Shown here: positions 12,176 to 23,345 of the stretch, piece by piece | How positions within the stretch are numbered: the first letter of the stretch is position 1 | How the letters are laid out: every line of letters starts with the position of its first letter | Source: Allomyces macrogynus ATCC 38327 | Lineage: Eukaryota; Blastocladiomycota; Blastocladiomycetes; Blastocladiales; Blastocladiaceae | Length of the DNA: 64,000 nt | NCBI GenBank assembly: GCA_000151295.1 | Contig: GG745375.1 | Span: 233,131-297,130 of the forward strand | Direction of reading: 5' to 3' | Position numbers and translations under genes: made by a program | The notes under the pieces: generated by a model | Seen by the model: the letters and a program-made list of their open reading frames with translations, nothing else | Databases searched by the model: none | Told to the model about the DNA's origin: nothing

Positions 12176-14240
12176 CTATGCGCGTGACGGGCCCGGAGGC
12201 GGCGTCGCGCCACCACCCCCCGCCGCGTCCTCGACCAGCGCCGCGTCCGACCGCGTCGACGGCGTGCGCGTCATGGGCGTCGCCGCCTCGGAAACCGCAC
12301 CACCACCGCCGTTCCCACCGTCCCGGTCAGACCCCGCCCCACCGCTACTGCTGCCCGCAATCGGCCCCACGACCAGGCACGGGTTCGACTTGACGAGTTT
12401 CACGGCCGCGTGCCGGTTCAGCAACAACTGTTCGCGGTCGCGGTGGTCCATTGACACGCGCTCGACCACGATCCGGTCGTGTACGGCCGACGGCGGCGAC
12501 GCCAGCGACGAGGGCGAGGGGGATGCGCGTGCGCCGGCGGCGGCGGCCGAAGGGGCAGCAGCGGCGATGGCTGACGCCGCGAGGAGAGAGTCGATCGTGC
12601 CGGTGGACGCGCCGAGGTCCGATGTGCGCGCGACGCCGAGCCGCATGTGCGGCGAAGCCGCAGCAATTGGCGCACCAGCGTCCGACAGGAGCGACCCCTG
12701 TCGCGGGAGCGATCCGTGCCGCGTGGCTGTTGGCGGGGTCGTGGTGATCGCCGGCGGCCCACCCGCGGCAGACGTGACTTTCGACCGACGAGAGCGCCGG
12801 GCGCGAAGCAGCCGGTCCGCTCGCACCTCCGGCCGACGAGGATGGTGGCGGCGGAGGCGGTGGAATCAATCCGGCAGCCACAGCGGCGCCCGAGGCGACG
12901 GCGGTCGGCGGGACCGAGGTCGTCATGAACATGAACGGCTCGTTCGGGTCACCCGAAGGCACAGGCCGCATGCCGAGGTTATTGATCATTGTGTGAATAT
13001 CCTCGTCGTCGTCATCGTCGTCGATCGATTTCTTGAGCGCGAGCTTGAACGAGTTGGCGATCAGAATCGCGTCGGCATTGGATATCGCGCCTGGCGGGGT
13101 CAGGTTCACGGCCGACCCGTTCAGGGCCGTCAAACCGTCGGGGGTCGCGGGGGTGATGGCCGCGGCACTCGCGGCACCGGGGACCGCTGCGGTCGCGACG
13201 GGGGTCTCGGCGGTCGTGCGAGGTGCGGTCCCGCCAGTGCCCACCTTTTCGGCGGACGCGGTTTCGCGAAGAACGTCGTACGGTGCCGCGGCGGCAGCGC
13301 CCGCGGGGACAGCGACGACGGCGGTGCCGCCGGCCGACTTGGCCGACCCGGAGGTCCCGACAACGGCGCCAGACTTGAGGCGGCGCTTTTGGTGCCGACG
13401 GCGGCGCGCAATCAGGAGCAGAGCGAGCCCAATGAGCGCTGCGGCGGCTGCGGCGATAATGAGCGCGAGCTGCAGCGTCGTCAGGCCGCCATTGTCCTCG
13501 TTACCGTCGCTCTTGGCGAGCACGCTGGCCGTCGGAATGGGCACGGGGCCGACCGACGACGTGGCCGTGGGCGACGCCGTAGACGAGGTCGACGAGGTGG
13601 TCGACGAAGTGGGACCGGCCTGAATGGCCAATTCCACACCGCGCTCGCCAAACGACGTGTCCTCGGGCTTGTTGTTGAGCGGGACGGCCACGTACGTGTA
13701 CCGTCCCGGCTTGACTTTGGCCGGGTCGATCAAGGCGTCGACGATTTCGACCGATACGGACATGGCCGTGGCCATGGGAATGCACTTTGTCCCGTCGGTC
13801 GGGCACAGGTAGAGGTCGACGGCGCCTGTGGTCGCAAATGACGGCCATTTCGAGTTCCAGGTCATGCGCAGCATGCTGGTCGTGTTGTAGGTCTTGGCCG
13901 CCTCGGGCTGCTCCGAGTTGCCGGCATTGTGCGGGCAGTAGGCCGTGTTCGGGTTGGTCGACATGCAGTTGGCAAATGGTTGCCCGTTCGAGTCGACAAA
14001 CGTGTTAGCCGTGGGCGCCGGCTTGCTCGTGCCGCTCGCGGAAACGGTGGGGCCTAGCGGAGATTGCACAGATGGGGCGTCAGGGCTGACGGAACGGACA
14101 GAACGAGCATGGCGACGAAGCAGAGTTGAGCACGGACTGGCTTTGGCCGTCATGACGGCGACATGCGCGAGTACGGCCACGGCGACGATCAGCGCTGCGC
14201 CGAGCAGCGAGGGTCGAGCACGGGTATGGCGTGGGCGCAT
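12176..14240 (-). CDS. Single-pass membrane protein with Ser/Thr-rich stalk, unknown function
   Basis: About 670 residues. The ATG at 14240 begins a signal sequence: basic MRPRHTRARPSLLG, then a hydrophobic run LIVAVAVLAHVAVM. The outside part has a Cys-containing region (FANCMSTNPNTAYCPHN, LYLCPTDGTKC) and a beta-rich stretch ending RYTYVAVPLNN. A short Ser/Thr stalk follows, then one membrane helix (LQLALIIAAAAAALIGLALL) and RRRRHQKRR on the inner side. The cytoplasmic tail is low-complexity, with a DDDDDDED patch and a poly-Pro run. Near 12780-12830 the frame must change: a 49-nt GT-AG intron (about 12772-12820) joins SSSAG to VTSAAGGPP. The layout resembles fungal wall sensors of the Mid2/WSC kind, but I see no WSC or CFEM domain. 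The frame is open upstream to 14894; I treat that part as leader. Confidence 0.6.
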
Positions 14241-15040
14241 AGTGGCGGCGATGGTCGTTGATGGTGATAATGGTGGTGGCGGTGGTGGGCCGCGGCGTGC
14301 GATCCGCAGCACCGCCGTTTCGGGCGGCGGCAGCGATGCCCGACAAAGGTCCAATGCAGCCATGGCGCGGCACGACGCTGCTAGGGGGCCTTCTATGACG
14401 AGTCGGGTGGCCGCCGAGCAAGCGAACGTGCGCGCAACGGGACTGCGCTGGAAGTCGGGGGTGCCGCGCGAGGCGGGGGTTGGTGCGCGGGCCTTGGCGG
14501 CGTTGGGCGCAATGGCGGGCGGCGCCGGGTCGGGCGAGCGGGCGCCGGCAGAGTGCGACAAGTGCGGGGGCGGCGCGACGAGTTGGTGCAGGAGGACAGG
14601 AGCGCGCCGAAGTGGGTGGTCGTGAGCAGCGGCGGGATTGCCGTGGTGCAGCAGTCCTGCACACGGAGTTTTGGAGGGCAGCGCTGGCAAAGGCTCTTCG
14701 CTCTTCGACAGCGTTGGCGGCGCACGCAAACCGGAAGATTTTGATGAGAGGAATCCCGCTGCGCAACGGCGCCGCCACCGTTGCGTTGATTCTTCCAGCT
14801 CAGCAACGCCGCACGTGCCGCCACGCGACGAGCACGCATCGCCCGCCCGGCCGCGCTGCGCTGCGGCGCCACGACGACGGCGAGCCGACAGCAAGCGTTG
14901 CCACGAGCACAGCCGCGAGAGTCGACGAGCACTTGCTGCAACACGCGCTTCCTCACCCTACTGGACCAAGTTTCGAAGACTCACCGACCTCGCCTGCTCC
15001 AATCCCGACCATCCATCCGATCACCAACGACCCCGCCAAG
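14241..15040. other. Divergent promoter region, membrane protein / DIS3
   Basis: 800 bp between two divergent starts. Open frames cross it on both strands, but they have low-complexity Pro/Arg/Ala content typical of GC-rich non-coding DNA. No clear TATA box was seen. Confidence 0.5.
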
Positions 15041-18000
15041 ATGCTCCGCAACAAGGCCTTTGTGAAAAAGACCAAAAAGGGCGGCGTCGTCAGCGTCGTC
15101 AAGGAACACTGTGTGCATCCCGCCTCCACCCGCCCGATGGCCGCGTGCTGCAGCCGTCATTTTGACAAACACGGGCCCCTGATTCGCGACCCATTGCCGC
15201 TGCGCTAGACCTCCGCGACGACATTTACTGCGGCGCCGTACCATGCACCACGTGCGGCCACTCGACGCCCGTCCTCGCGGCCGCGCCCGCATCACTCGAC
15301 ACGGTCGGGCCACACTACCTTGTCCCGGACACGAATGTGTTCCTGCACCACGTACCGATCACCATTTGCTCCGCGCGTAAGCGATCGATGGATGGAACCT
15401 GACGCTGTTACGTGTCGACATTCTGCAGATTGATTTCATGGAGCACCCGGGCACCAAGGACGTTGTCATTGCCCAGACCGTTCTCGACGAAGTGCGGCAC
15501 CGCAACCTGCAAATCTACAACCGCTTGCGCACCGTCATTGCCAACCCGGACCGCCGCTTCTACGTGTTTTCCAACGAGCACCACAAGTACGTCGTCGATG
15601 CGCACTTCATCCGCCTTAAACCGCGCCGTCGCTAACGCTCGGTCCTCTCTCCAAAGAGCCACCTTCATCGAAAAGACCGACGGCGAATCCATCAACGACC
15701 GCAACGACCGCGCTATCCGCGTCGTCGCGCAATGGTACTCGACGCACCTCGCGGCGCACCACATCGCCGTCGTCCTGCTCACCGACGACGTCGGCAACCG
15801 CACGCACGCCAAAGCCGCGGGTCTGCGCGCCGTGTCCGTGCGCCGGTACGCCGACCTCTTTTCAGCGGTCCCCGAACTCGTCGACCTCGTCGGCGCCAGC
15901 GGCGACGACGACGGGACCGCACAGACCAAACCCGAAACGATCGAGTACGACGAGTACCTGCCGCCGACGGTCTTGACGTCCGGGATCAAGGCGCAGCGGT
16001 TCTTCCAGGGGACACTGTCGGTCGCAGCGTACAATGCGCTCGAAGGGTCGATTATCGCCAACGTACCCGGCGCGCCCGATAACAAGATCTACATCCAGGG
16101 CCGGAAAGCGCTGAACCGCGCGGTCGTTGGGGACGTGGTCGCCGTCGAGCTCTTGCCGCGCGACCAGTGGATCGGGGCCGCTGACCAGGTGATTGTCGAG
16201 AACGACGACGACACGGCGGTCGATGGCGAGGGCGATGTGACCATGACCGACGCCACCGCGGCGACGCCGGCGGAACCGAATCCGAACGCCCTCCCGACAG
16301 GCCGCGTCGTCGGCGTGATCAAGCGCAACTGGCGCCCGTACTGCGGCACGATCGACAAGACGTCCGTGGGCATGGCAAGTGGGACCTCGACGCAGTCGGT
16401 TTTCTTTTTCCCAATGGACCGACGCGTGCCGAAAATCAAGATCAAGACGCGGCAAGCCCCCGCGCTCGTTGGACAACGGATTATCGTCAGTATCGACGCG
16501 TGGGACCGCGGGTCGCGGTACCCGTCTGGCCATTTCGTAAAGGTGCTCGGTCCGGCGCTCGACAAGGAGACCGAGACAGAAGTGATTTTGCTTGAGCACG
16601 GCGTGCCGTACGAACCGTTTTCGCAAGCCGTCCTCAACGACTTGCCGCCCGAGGGCGAAAACTGGTTGTGTTCCCCCGAAGAACTCGCGCGCCGCCGCGA
16701 CTTGCGGCATTTGCCCGTGTGCTCGATTGATCCGCCCGGGTGTACGGATATCGATGACGCGTTGCACGTGCGCAATTTGTCAAACGGCAACTACGAGGTC
16801 GGGGTGCATATTGCCGACGTGACGCATTTCGTGAAACCGCGGACGGCTATGGACACGGAGGCGGCCAAGCGTGGGACGACCGTCTACTTGGTCGATAAGC
16901 GCATCGACATGTTGCCCGGCTTGCTCGGCACGAACCTGTGCTCGTTGCGGTCGAACGTCGACAGGCTGGCTTTCTCGTGTCTGTGGGAAATGACGCCCGC
17001 CGCCGAAATTGTGCGCGTTGAGTACACCAAGTCGATTATCCACTCCAAGGCCTCGTTTACCTATGAGGAGGCGCAGACGCGCATCGACGACGACCGCAAC
17101 CAGGACGAACTGACCAATGGCATTCGCGTCCTCAACTCGCTCGCCAAGCAGTTGCGGCAAATGCGGCTCGACCGCGGTGCCCTGACGCTGGCCTCGCCTG
17201 AAGTGCGATTCCGGCTTGAGGGCGACGCGCAGGACCCGGTCGACGTGGAGCTCAAGGAACTCAAGGAGACGAACGCGCTCGTCGAGGAATTCATGCTGCT
17301 CGCGAACGTGTCGGTCGCCGAAAAAATCTTTGCCACGTTCCCGAACACGGCAATGCTGCGGTGTCATCCGACGCCACCGCCCGAGAGTTTCCTGCAACTC
17401 AACCAGGCGCTCGAGCCGTTTGGGATCACGCTCGACACGACCTCGTCCAAGACACTGTCGGCGTCGCTCGACGCGGCGGTCGTGCCGTCGAACCCCTACT
17501 TCAACAAACTCGTGCGCATCTTGACGACGCGGTGCATGATGCAGGCCGTGTATTTCTGTTCTGGGACTCTGCCGCGGGACCAGTTCCGGCACTATGGTCT
17601 GGCCACGCCCATCTACACGCACTTCACGTCCCCGATTCGTCGGTACGCCGATGTCATTGTGCACCGGTTGTTGGCCGCGGCGATTGCGCACGACGCGTTT
17701 GCGTACGGCGAGGAATTGACGAACAAGGACGAGTTGGCGAAATTGTGCGACAACTTGAATGCGCGCAACCGGTTGGCGCAGCATGCGGCGCGCGCGAGTG
17801 TAGAGCTGTTCACGCACGTCTACTTCAAGGGGAAGACGCTCGTCGAGGACGCGTACGTCACGCGCGTGCTCAAGAACGGCGTGTCGGCGCTGATTCCAAA
17901 GTATGGTGTGGAGGCCGCGATCACGACGGATCAGGATGTGTGGAAGTTTGACCCGAACTTGAATGCGCTCGAGGCCATGGACGGGTCGACCAAGTTGCGC

Positions 18001-18216
18001 GTGTTTTCGCCAGTGAAAGTGTCGATTGAGGTGGTGGAGATTTCGGCGGGTTCGGGCGCGCAGAAGGTGGTCATGGCACTCGTGGATCCGAAGCCGAGCA
18101 AGGTAGTCGCGGCCATGGATGTGGACAAAGTCGAGGCGCCGGCACCAGCATCAGCGAGTGGGAGTGGAGGGTCGCGCACGTCGCAGGGCCGGCAGAAGAG
18201 GCAACGGAGGGCGTAG
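15041..18216 (+). CDS. DIS3: Exosome exoribonuclease DIS3/RRP44
   Basis: 976 residues in four exons: 15041-15110, 15209-15351, 15429-15586 and 15657-18216 (introns 98, 77 and 70 nt). The start MLRNKAFVKKT and the VKEHYLRDD junction match the family. The CR3 cysteines lie at YCGAVPCTTCGH. The PIN endonuclease domain follows, with acidic residues D64 (PDTNVF), E92, D138/D141 and D167/D168. Cold-shock domains come next, then the RNB exonuclease domain with the active-site cluster DPPGCTDIDDALH (D482, D488, D490, D491) and HFTSPIRRYAD later on. A C-terminal S1-like domain ends in a basic, Gly/Ser-rich tail. DIS3 is the processive 3'-5' and endonucleolytic subunit of the RNA exosome, in nucleus and cytoplasm. 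All key residues are present and length is normal. Confidence 0.95.
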
Positions 18217-18862
18217 GTTGAGACGTTTGAATGAAGCTTGTATTCCTCCATGTAACACTTCTTTGAAAACGTGAAGCGTGCACGATGCGGTCTTGGACGA
18301 GTGGGGCCTTGGTGCTGATGTGGTTTTGGTGCTTTCGCTGATGCTCTTTTGTTCGGTTTCCCGTCATTCGTTGACAGTAAGGAACTAGTCGCAACCTTGG
18401 TGTAGAGTACCTTTATGTCGATCGGCCTGAGGGTTCCAGCCTGGCGCACCGCCTGGCCGGACAACGTTGCAAGTCCATTGTTATCATTCCATGCGCGCTC
18501 TTGCAAGGATTCAAATGTTGCTGCTCGCGTGATGGGAAACGGTGGAGAACTGGGTTTGCTGATTTGCGGGGCAAAGCAGTTGCTCGCGCTTGATCAGGAT
18601 GCCTGGTGCGAGACGCTTATTCTTGTGCTTTTCATCATGCCCCTCTGCTCATCATTCCCAAAGCAACACGTTTGTGTTTTCTTGCCAGGTTCACAAGCAA
18701 GAATAGACATGCATGGCATCCCCATCGCACATTGGCTCAGATATACGCATAAGCATCGGGCGGGGAACAAAGAGAATGTAGTCGGCGTGACATTCATCTC
18801 AGGTGCACCAGGCTATCCTGCTCAGCATGGCGCACAACGTTACATTGGCCTTCATGCAGGAT
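18217..18862. other. Convergent 3' ends of DIS3 and the DUF1399 pseudogene
   Basis: About 650 bp of 3' flanks. No open frame with recognisable content on either strand. Confidence 0.45.
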
Positions 18863-19200
18863 TTAGCACCGCGCGGCGCGCACGGCCGTGTAGTTGGTCG
18901 CGTCGTCGGTTGCGTCGTTGGCGCACGCGCCCCAGCCGCCGCACCGCGCGGCGTGCTCGGCCTTGTCCTTGGTCGTGTCGTTGGCCCAGCAGCCACAATC
19001 GGCGCATGAATAGAAGCACCGCGCGGCGTGCTCGGCCTTGCCCTTGGTCGCGTCGTTAGCCCAGTGGAAGCTGCCACAATCAGCACACCCCGTGCGGCCG
19101 CACCGCGCGGCGCGCACGGCTGTTTCGTTGGTCGCGTCGTTGGCGCACCCCGAGCGGCCGCACTGCGCGGTGTGCCCGGCCGCGTCAACGTGGTTCGCGT
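18863..19200 (-). repeat. Cys-rich tandem repeats, C-terminus of the DUF1399 pseudogene
   Basis: Imperfect units of about 60-70 bp encode the pattern (H/R)AARCGRxGCADCGxxxANDATxxKAE. I count about five, each beginning near a gcaccgcgcggcg core in the plus-strand text. Paired cysteines suggest a metal-binding or disulphide-rich tail. The repeats stay in one frame although the rest of the gene is broken. Confidence 0.6.
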
Positions 19201-21071
19201 TGCACACGCCCGGGGCCAAGTATAAGGCCAAGAGCTCCTTCTCGGACATGTGATACTTGGCGCCCTGCGTGCAGGGCACGTGCACGTTGAGGTACTCCAT
19301 CGCCATGTCCATCCACAGCTTTTCCATGGCGTTGCCGCCTTCGGTAATGCGCTTCTCCGACTCGACATCGTCCGAGTCGTCGTGGTTAATGACACTGCCC
19401 GTGAGCATGAGCATGAGCGTGTGATTGCGGTAGACGGCCGGGCACAGTTGGTGCGTGTGCCACGACAGGTCAATTGCCGTCGTTGGGACCAAGAAACTGC
19501 GCGGGTGCACGACCGCCATGGCCAGGAACGTGGGGTACTGGACGAGGGCCTCGGTCTGGAAATGGTAGACGTCGCACGGCCCGACCGCACGAGATTGGCC
19601 ATCTTGGCCGAGAATCGGCGCTGGCAGCGGACAGCACGGACCATGTCCATGGCCCACGGGCCAGTGATAACGCCCTTGTGCGCATAGACGATCATGCCAA
19701 AGCGGAGCCGGTTGCCCGGCAGAGCCAGCGCGTCGGCCGCGTCCTTCATGATCGGGGCCATGACGGTGCCCTTGACGTCAGCCCAAGTCGCGAGCGTCGG
19801 CAGCTTGGCGGCATACTTGGCCCACATGGGCTTGTCAAAGAGCACGGCGAGGTCGGCCATGTTGGAACGGAGTTTGAGCATGGGCTCGCGCGTCTTGGGG
19901 TGCAACTGCGCGCCGACCATGCGGATGATGGGCGCGTTCTTGAACTTGGCCAGGAAACGATGTACAGCAACTGCTCGGCCGTGATTTCAACTGCGCACAT
20001 GTCGCACTCGGTCGCCTTGCCGTGCAGACGCAGCGCCTCATACTCGGGCATGGCCAGCGACAGCCCCGACGTGCAGTACGAGCACACGACGCGGGCAACG
20101 GCCTTGGTCTCGTCCACGTCAGCGGGCGTCAAGTCATAGGGTATGTATGCTTGGCCCAGAACTCGCGCGAGGCCTCGAGGTTGTCCTTGTTGGTGCCGAT
20201 CACGACCTTGGCCTAATTTCGAGTCCATGGTGTCAGCGCGACGAAATTAAACGGAGATGCACAAGAGCGGTGCGGTGCAGTCAATGCACGCAACACACGT
20301 ACCAGGCGCATCAGCGGCAGCGACATGTCAGCAAACGTGCCACCGTGGCAGCACATCATGACTTCTGCAGAGCGGATGGGACTCAGCTATGATATGTATT
20401 CACTTCACGGTTAGTTCGATTTGCGAGTTGCACCGGACACCAAGCGGGAGCCATCACGGTTTGCTCCTTGGAAGCAAACGGGCGAGTGCCAGCAAGAAAA
20501 CGTGAACACCGACTCCGTACCATGTGCGAATGTCAAAACATGGCCACGTCTATGGGCGGGAGCGGCAGGGTCTCGACGAGCGATTTGTCGCAAGGCCAGC
20601 GCGTCGAGGTTAGTGAGGTAGCGCATTTCGGCGGCGCACAGGAATGCACTTTGCAACCATATAACGGATTTAAAGGCACAGTGTCAACAAAGTCCATTGG
20701 TTCCAACACTGGTGGGTGATCATGGCGAAACCGCGCCTACAGATTATCAACCAAAACACGTACAGATCCTTGGCCTCGTTGGCACCATCACGTAACTGGT
20801 TGTGGAAGACCGAGAGAAGCAGCGTGTGGGCGAGCAGCGCATCCCGCGACACGGGATCGGCGGTCTCAGTGCCAATCACATCGACGAGCTTGTTGAGCCC
20901 ATCCTTGTCGACCTCGTCGCCATTCGTCCCCACCTTCAATACGGCGGCATGCGCGGCGAGAGCGTCGTTGTTGGGAGAAACACTGCCGATGGTGGCGCTC
21001 AAGACATTGGCCGCAACGGGCAGAGCATCGACGGGAGCGGACAAGGTAGAGGCAACAGCAGCGGCGGACAT
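18863..21071 (-). pseudogene. DUF1399 / glycine-rich-domain (GRDP-like) gene, decayed
   Basis: Minus-strand blocks in family order. Exon 1 (from ATG 21071) ends near AKDLY. Near 20655 comes AFLCAAEMRYLTNLDALAL, then in another frame LPLPPIDVAMF followed by TGA and HSHM; the family has FWHSHM, so TGG has become TGA. Next are ASREFWAKHTY, then shifted YDLTPADVDETKAVARVVC, then shifted AKFKNAPIIRMVGAQL, and shifted again HPRSFLVPTTAIDLSWHTHQ, the second DUF1399 hallmark. At least four frame changes plus a nonsense codon cannot be removed by introns, because the joins lie within a few bases. The C-terminus is a Cys-rich repeat tail. A TATA box remains at 21123-21129. Intact relatives are soluble proteins of poorly known function. 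Recent loss is likely, as the text is still easy to read. Confidence 0.75.
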
Positions 21072-21122
21072 GGTCGGATTGCTCGCTTTTAGCGTGGATC
21101 GGTCAAGGAGAAAGAGGATGCC

Positions 21123-21129
21123 CTTTATA
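21123..21129 (-). promoter_or_regulatory. TATA box of the DUF1399 pseudogene
   Basis: TATAAAG on the minus strand, 52 bp upstream of the ATG at 21071, which leaves a leader of only about 20 nt. Confidence 0.55.
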
Positions 21130-22108
21130 GCCAGGTCCTATCGTTCACAATGGTGCTGCCTTCGAGCTTTATTGAACTGCGTCGCCAGGCACTGTGAAGG
21201 GCACCAGGTTGATGTGTTCATGGAAGCCTTCGACCATTGTTAACATCGTCGAGTGCTGTGTTTGAAGAACTTTCAACAGAACGCGGCCTTTGCACGACGC
21301 TCCCGCTGCTCCCGACGCTTGGCGTTCTCGGAAACCAGCCACTTCCGGGTTGCATTCCTGAGCTGCAACTTGACCAAATGTGTGCCATCGATCTGGCGCG
21401 TGCTGGGATGTGAGACGCATCATAATTGTACATAGGCTTTGAATGTTATTCTATTCACTGGTCACTGACGTTCCTGGAATGCTGCTCACAAACGCGGCCG
21501 TGAAGCCATCATCTTCCAGTCCTTGACGATGCAACCCTATCTTGTCGTGCGGGGATCGAAGTGGTCGCAAGATGAATCGATGCGCGGAACAAGCTTGGCT
21601 ATTGAGCGAACGCGACACATTACGCTCGCGTTCTAATGGCGAATCAATGCCCGGGACTGTATTCCCTGCCCCTTTTCGCTCGCAAGTCCATGCAAAAAAA
21701 TCTGTTCCTTACCTTCTCCACCAAGTCTGTGCTCGGGCTGGGAGGTGTTGACGATTGGTCTTGGAACCAGACAATCAAGTCCATGAAACGACGCGCAACC
21801 TTACTGAGCGTGTCGGCCGTCCGCAACACGAAATCGGTAAGGTGGAGCGGGGAGAGCGGGGCAAAGTCTCAATTGTCACGAGTTCAAGTCTCAATTGTCA
21901 CGAGTTCAAGGGTGCAGGTCACATTCTGGTATTGAAAGTGATGGTCATTGGTACATGTATATCAAGCCGTCACCAATCCAGTCTATCAAACCTCAACCAC
22001 ACCCACCAGTCCTCGTTTCACGCTCTAAGTCTCCTTCCGCTCCACCCGCGCCCCCACGGCCCCATGCCCGTGCGTCACCACCAGCCCTTGGTTGCAACCC
22101 GATCCACA
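21130..22108. other. Intergenic, with a 22-bp tandem duplication
   Basis: About 1 kb between the DUF1399 promoter and the 3' end of the SAXO gene. Two exact copies of a 22-bp unit (agtctcaattgtcacgagtt core) stand in tandem at 21865-21908. No gene supported. Confidence 0.5.
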
Positions 22109-23345
22109 TCACATAGGCTGTTGCCGCGGCACCGCATACGTCGGACACACTGTCGGCCTCAGTTTCCCATCACGTTTCGGCTTCCTTGCCGCATGCACCA
22201 TCACAATATGCCCGTCTTCGCGACGACACATGCCCGCATCTTTACCACCCAATTTCTTCCGGACTTCCAGCGCGCGACAGGGCGCGGGGACATGCACCTT
22301 GGCATCATGAGCGGCGTGCGTTTCCGAGACCCATTCCCCGTTGGTCGGAACCGCCGGGATCGCCTGCTTGTCCGGCCCGTGCGCGCGCGTGATCAGAGCC
22401 TGCACAAAGTGCGGTGCATAGTCGGCTTTCATCGTCGACATGGATTCGAGTGGCGCCTCAGTCGGGTTGTAGGTCGCACAGTACGGCGCGTCGCGGATCG
22501 GGCGCGCGGGCATGTAGACGGCCGCGTACTCGGAGACGGCGGTGAAGGGCTGGTCGGGTGGGGTCGGAGCCGGCGGGACGCACGCGGTGCGGCGCGCGCG
22601 GGCGGCAGCGGACGCGGCGGTGGCAAAGTCGGCGTGCGAAGTGGATTCGTACCGCGCGGCAGTGGCGGACGTCGGGGACGAAGTAGCGGTGCCCGTGGAG
22701 GTCGTGGACGGGCGCGACGACACGTCAATGGCCGGCATCGACCTACTCATCATCACGCATTGAGCATGATCAGCCCAACTCGACTCCCTCCCTTCCCCAA
22801 TCCCAAATCTAAAACGTACCACGCCATCTGCCGATCCCGCTCGGCCGCCGACGGCCGGCGCTTCGCCGCCTGTGGCGGTGGCGGCGTGGGCCATTTCTTG
22901 AACGCGGCCGCGTACCCGGACGTCCCATCAAGCGCGTGCTCGGACGGCGCGTACTTGTGCTTCACGACCTGGCGCAGGATCGGGCGCTGCTTGCGTGGCG
23001 GCAAATCGGCATCGATCCGCGGCGGTTCCGGTAACCGGACGGGCACCTTGTACTGCCCGCGGTGCACAGGAAACCGGTCGTGGTACTCGGAGACGGCGGC
23101 GAGCGGGAGCGTCGCGGTCGGGAGGTCCGGGCGCGAGCACCGGTGCTTGCCGCAGTTGCAGAGCTATGGAGAGAGAGGTGGGTCGTGAGCATGGTGATGG
23201 GAGCGAAGAAGCGAAGAGATAGGGCGACGAGTACTTTGCAAAAGCACTGGTTCTCGGGCGGCACTTTGTCGGCAGGCGCGGGCGGCGGCGGGCGTGGACG
23301 GCGCACGGCACGGCCGAGATGGCCGGTGCGCTCGTTGACCATCAT
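22109..23345 (-). CDS. SAXO/STOP-family stabiliser of axonemal microtubules
   Basis: 362 residues in three exons: 23345-23235, 23163-22820 and 22742-22109 (introns 71 and 77 nt, both gtac donors). The first junction builds CFCKLCNCGKHRCSRPDLP, which matches the family's N-terminal Cys-rich motif (C-x-C-x2-C-x-CG-(K/R)-H-x-C). Downstream are Mn-type repeats recognisable by SEYHDRFPVHRGQY, SEYAAVYMPARPIRD and ESMSTMKADYAPH. SAXO proteins bind and stabilise microtubules of cilia, flagella, centrioles and basal bodies through the Mn repeats. In a fungus this points to a flagellated zoospore or gamete. The C-terminal 60 residues (basic, KKLGGKDAG) fit the family less well, so a missed intron there is possible. 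Confidence 0.8.

Noticed and set aside
12345..14894. 849-codon minus frame as a single protein
   Set aside because: The first 218 codons are low-complexity with no usable ATG context before 14240, and the last part is in the wrong frame. The signal peptide at 14240 and a 49-nt intron give a better model.
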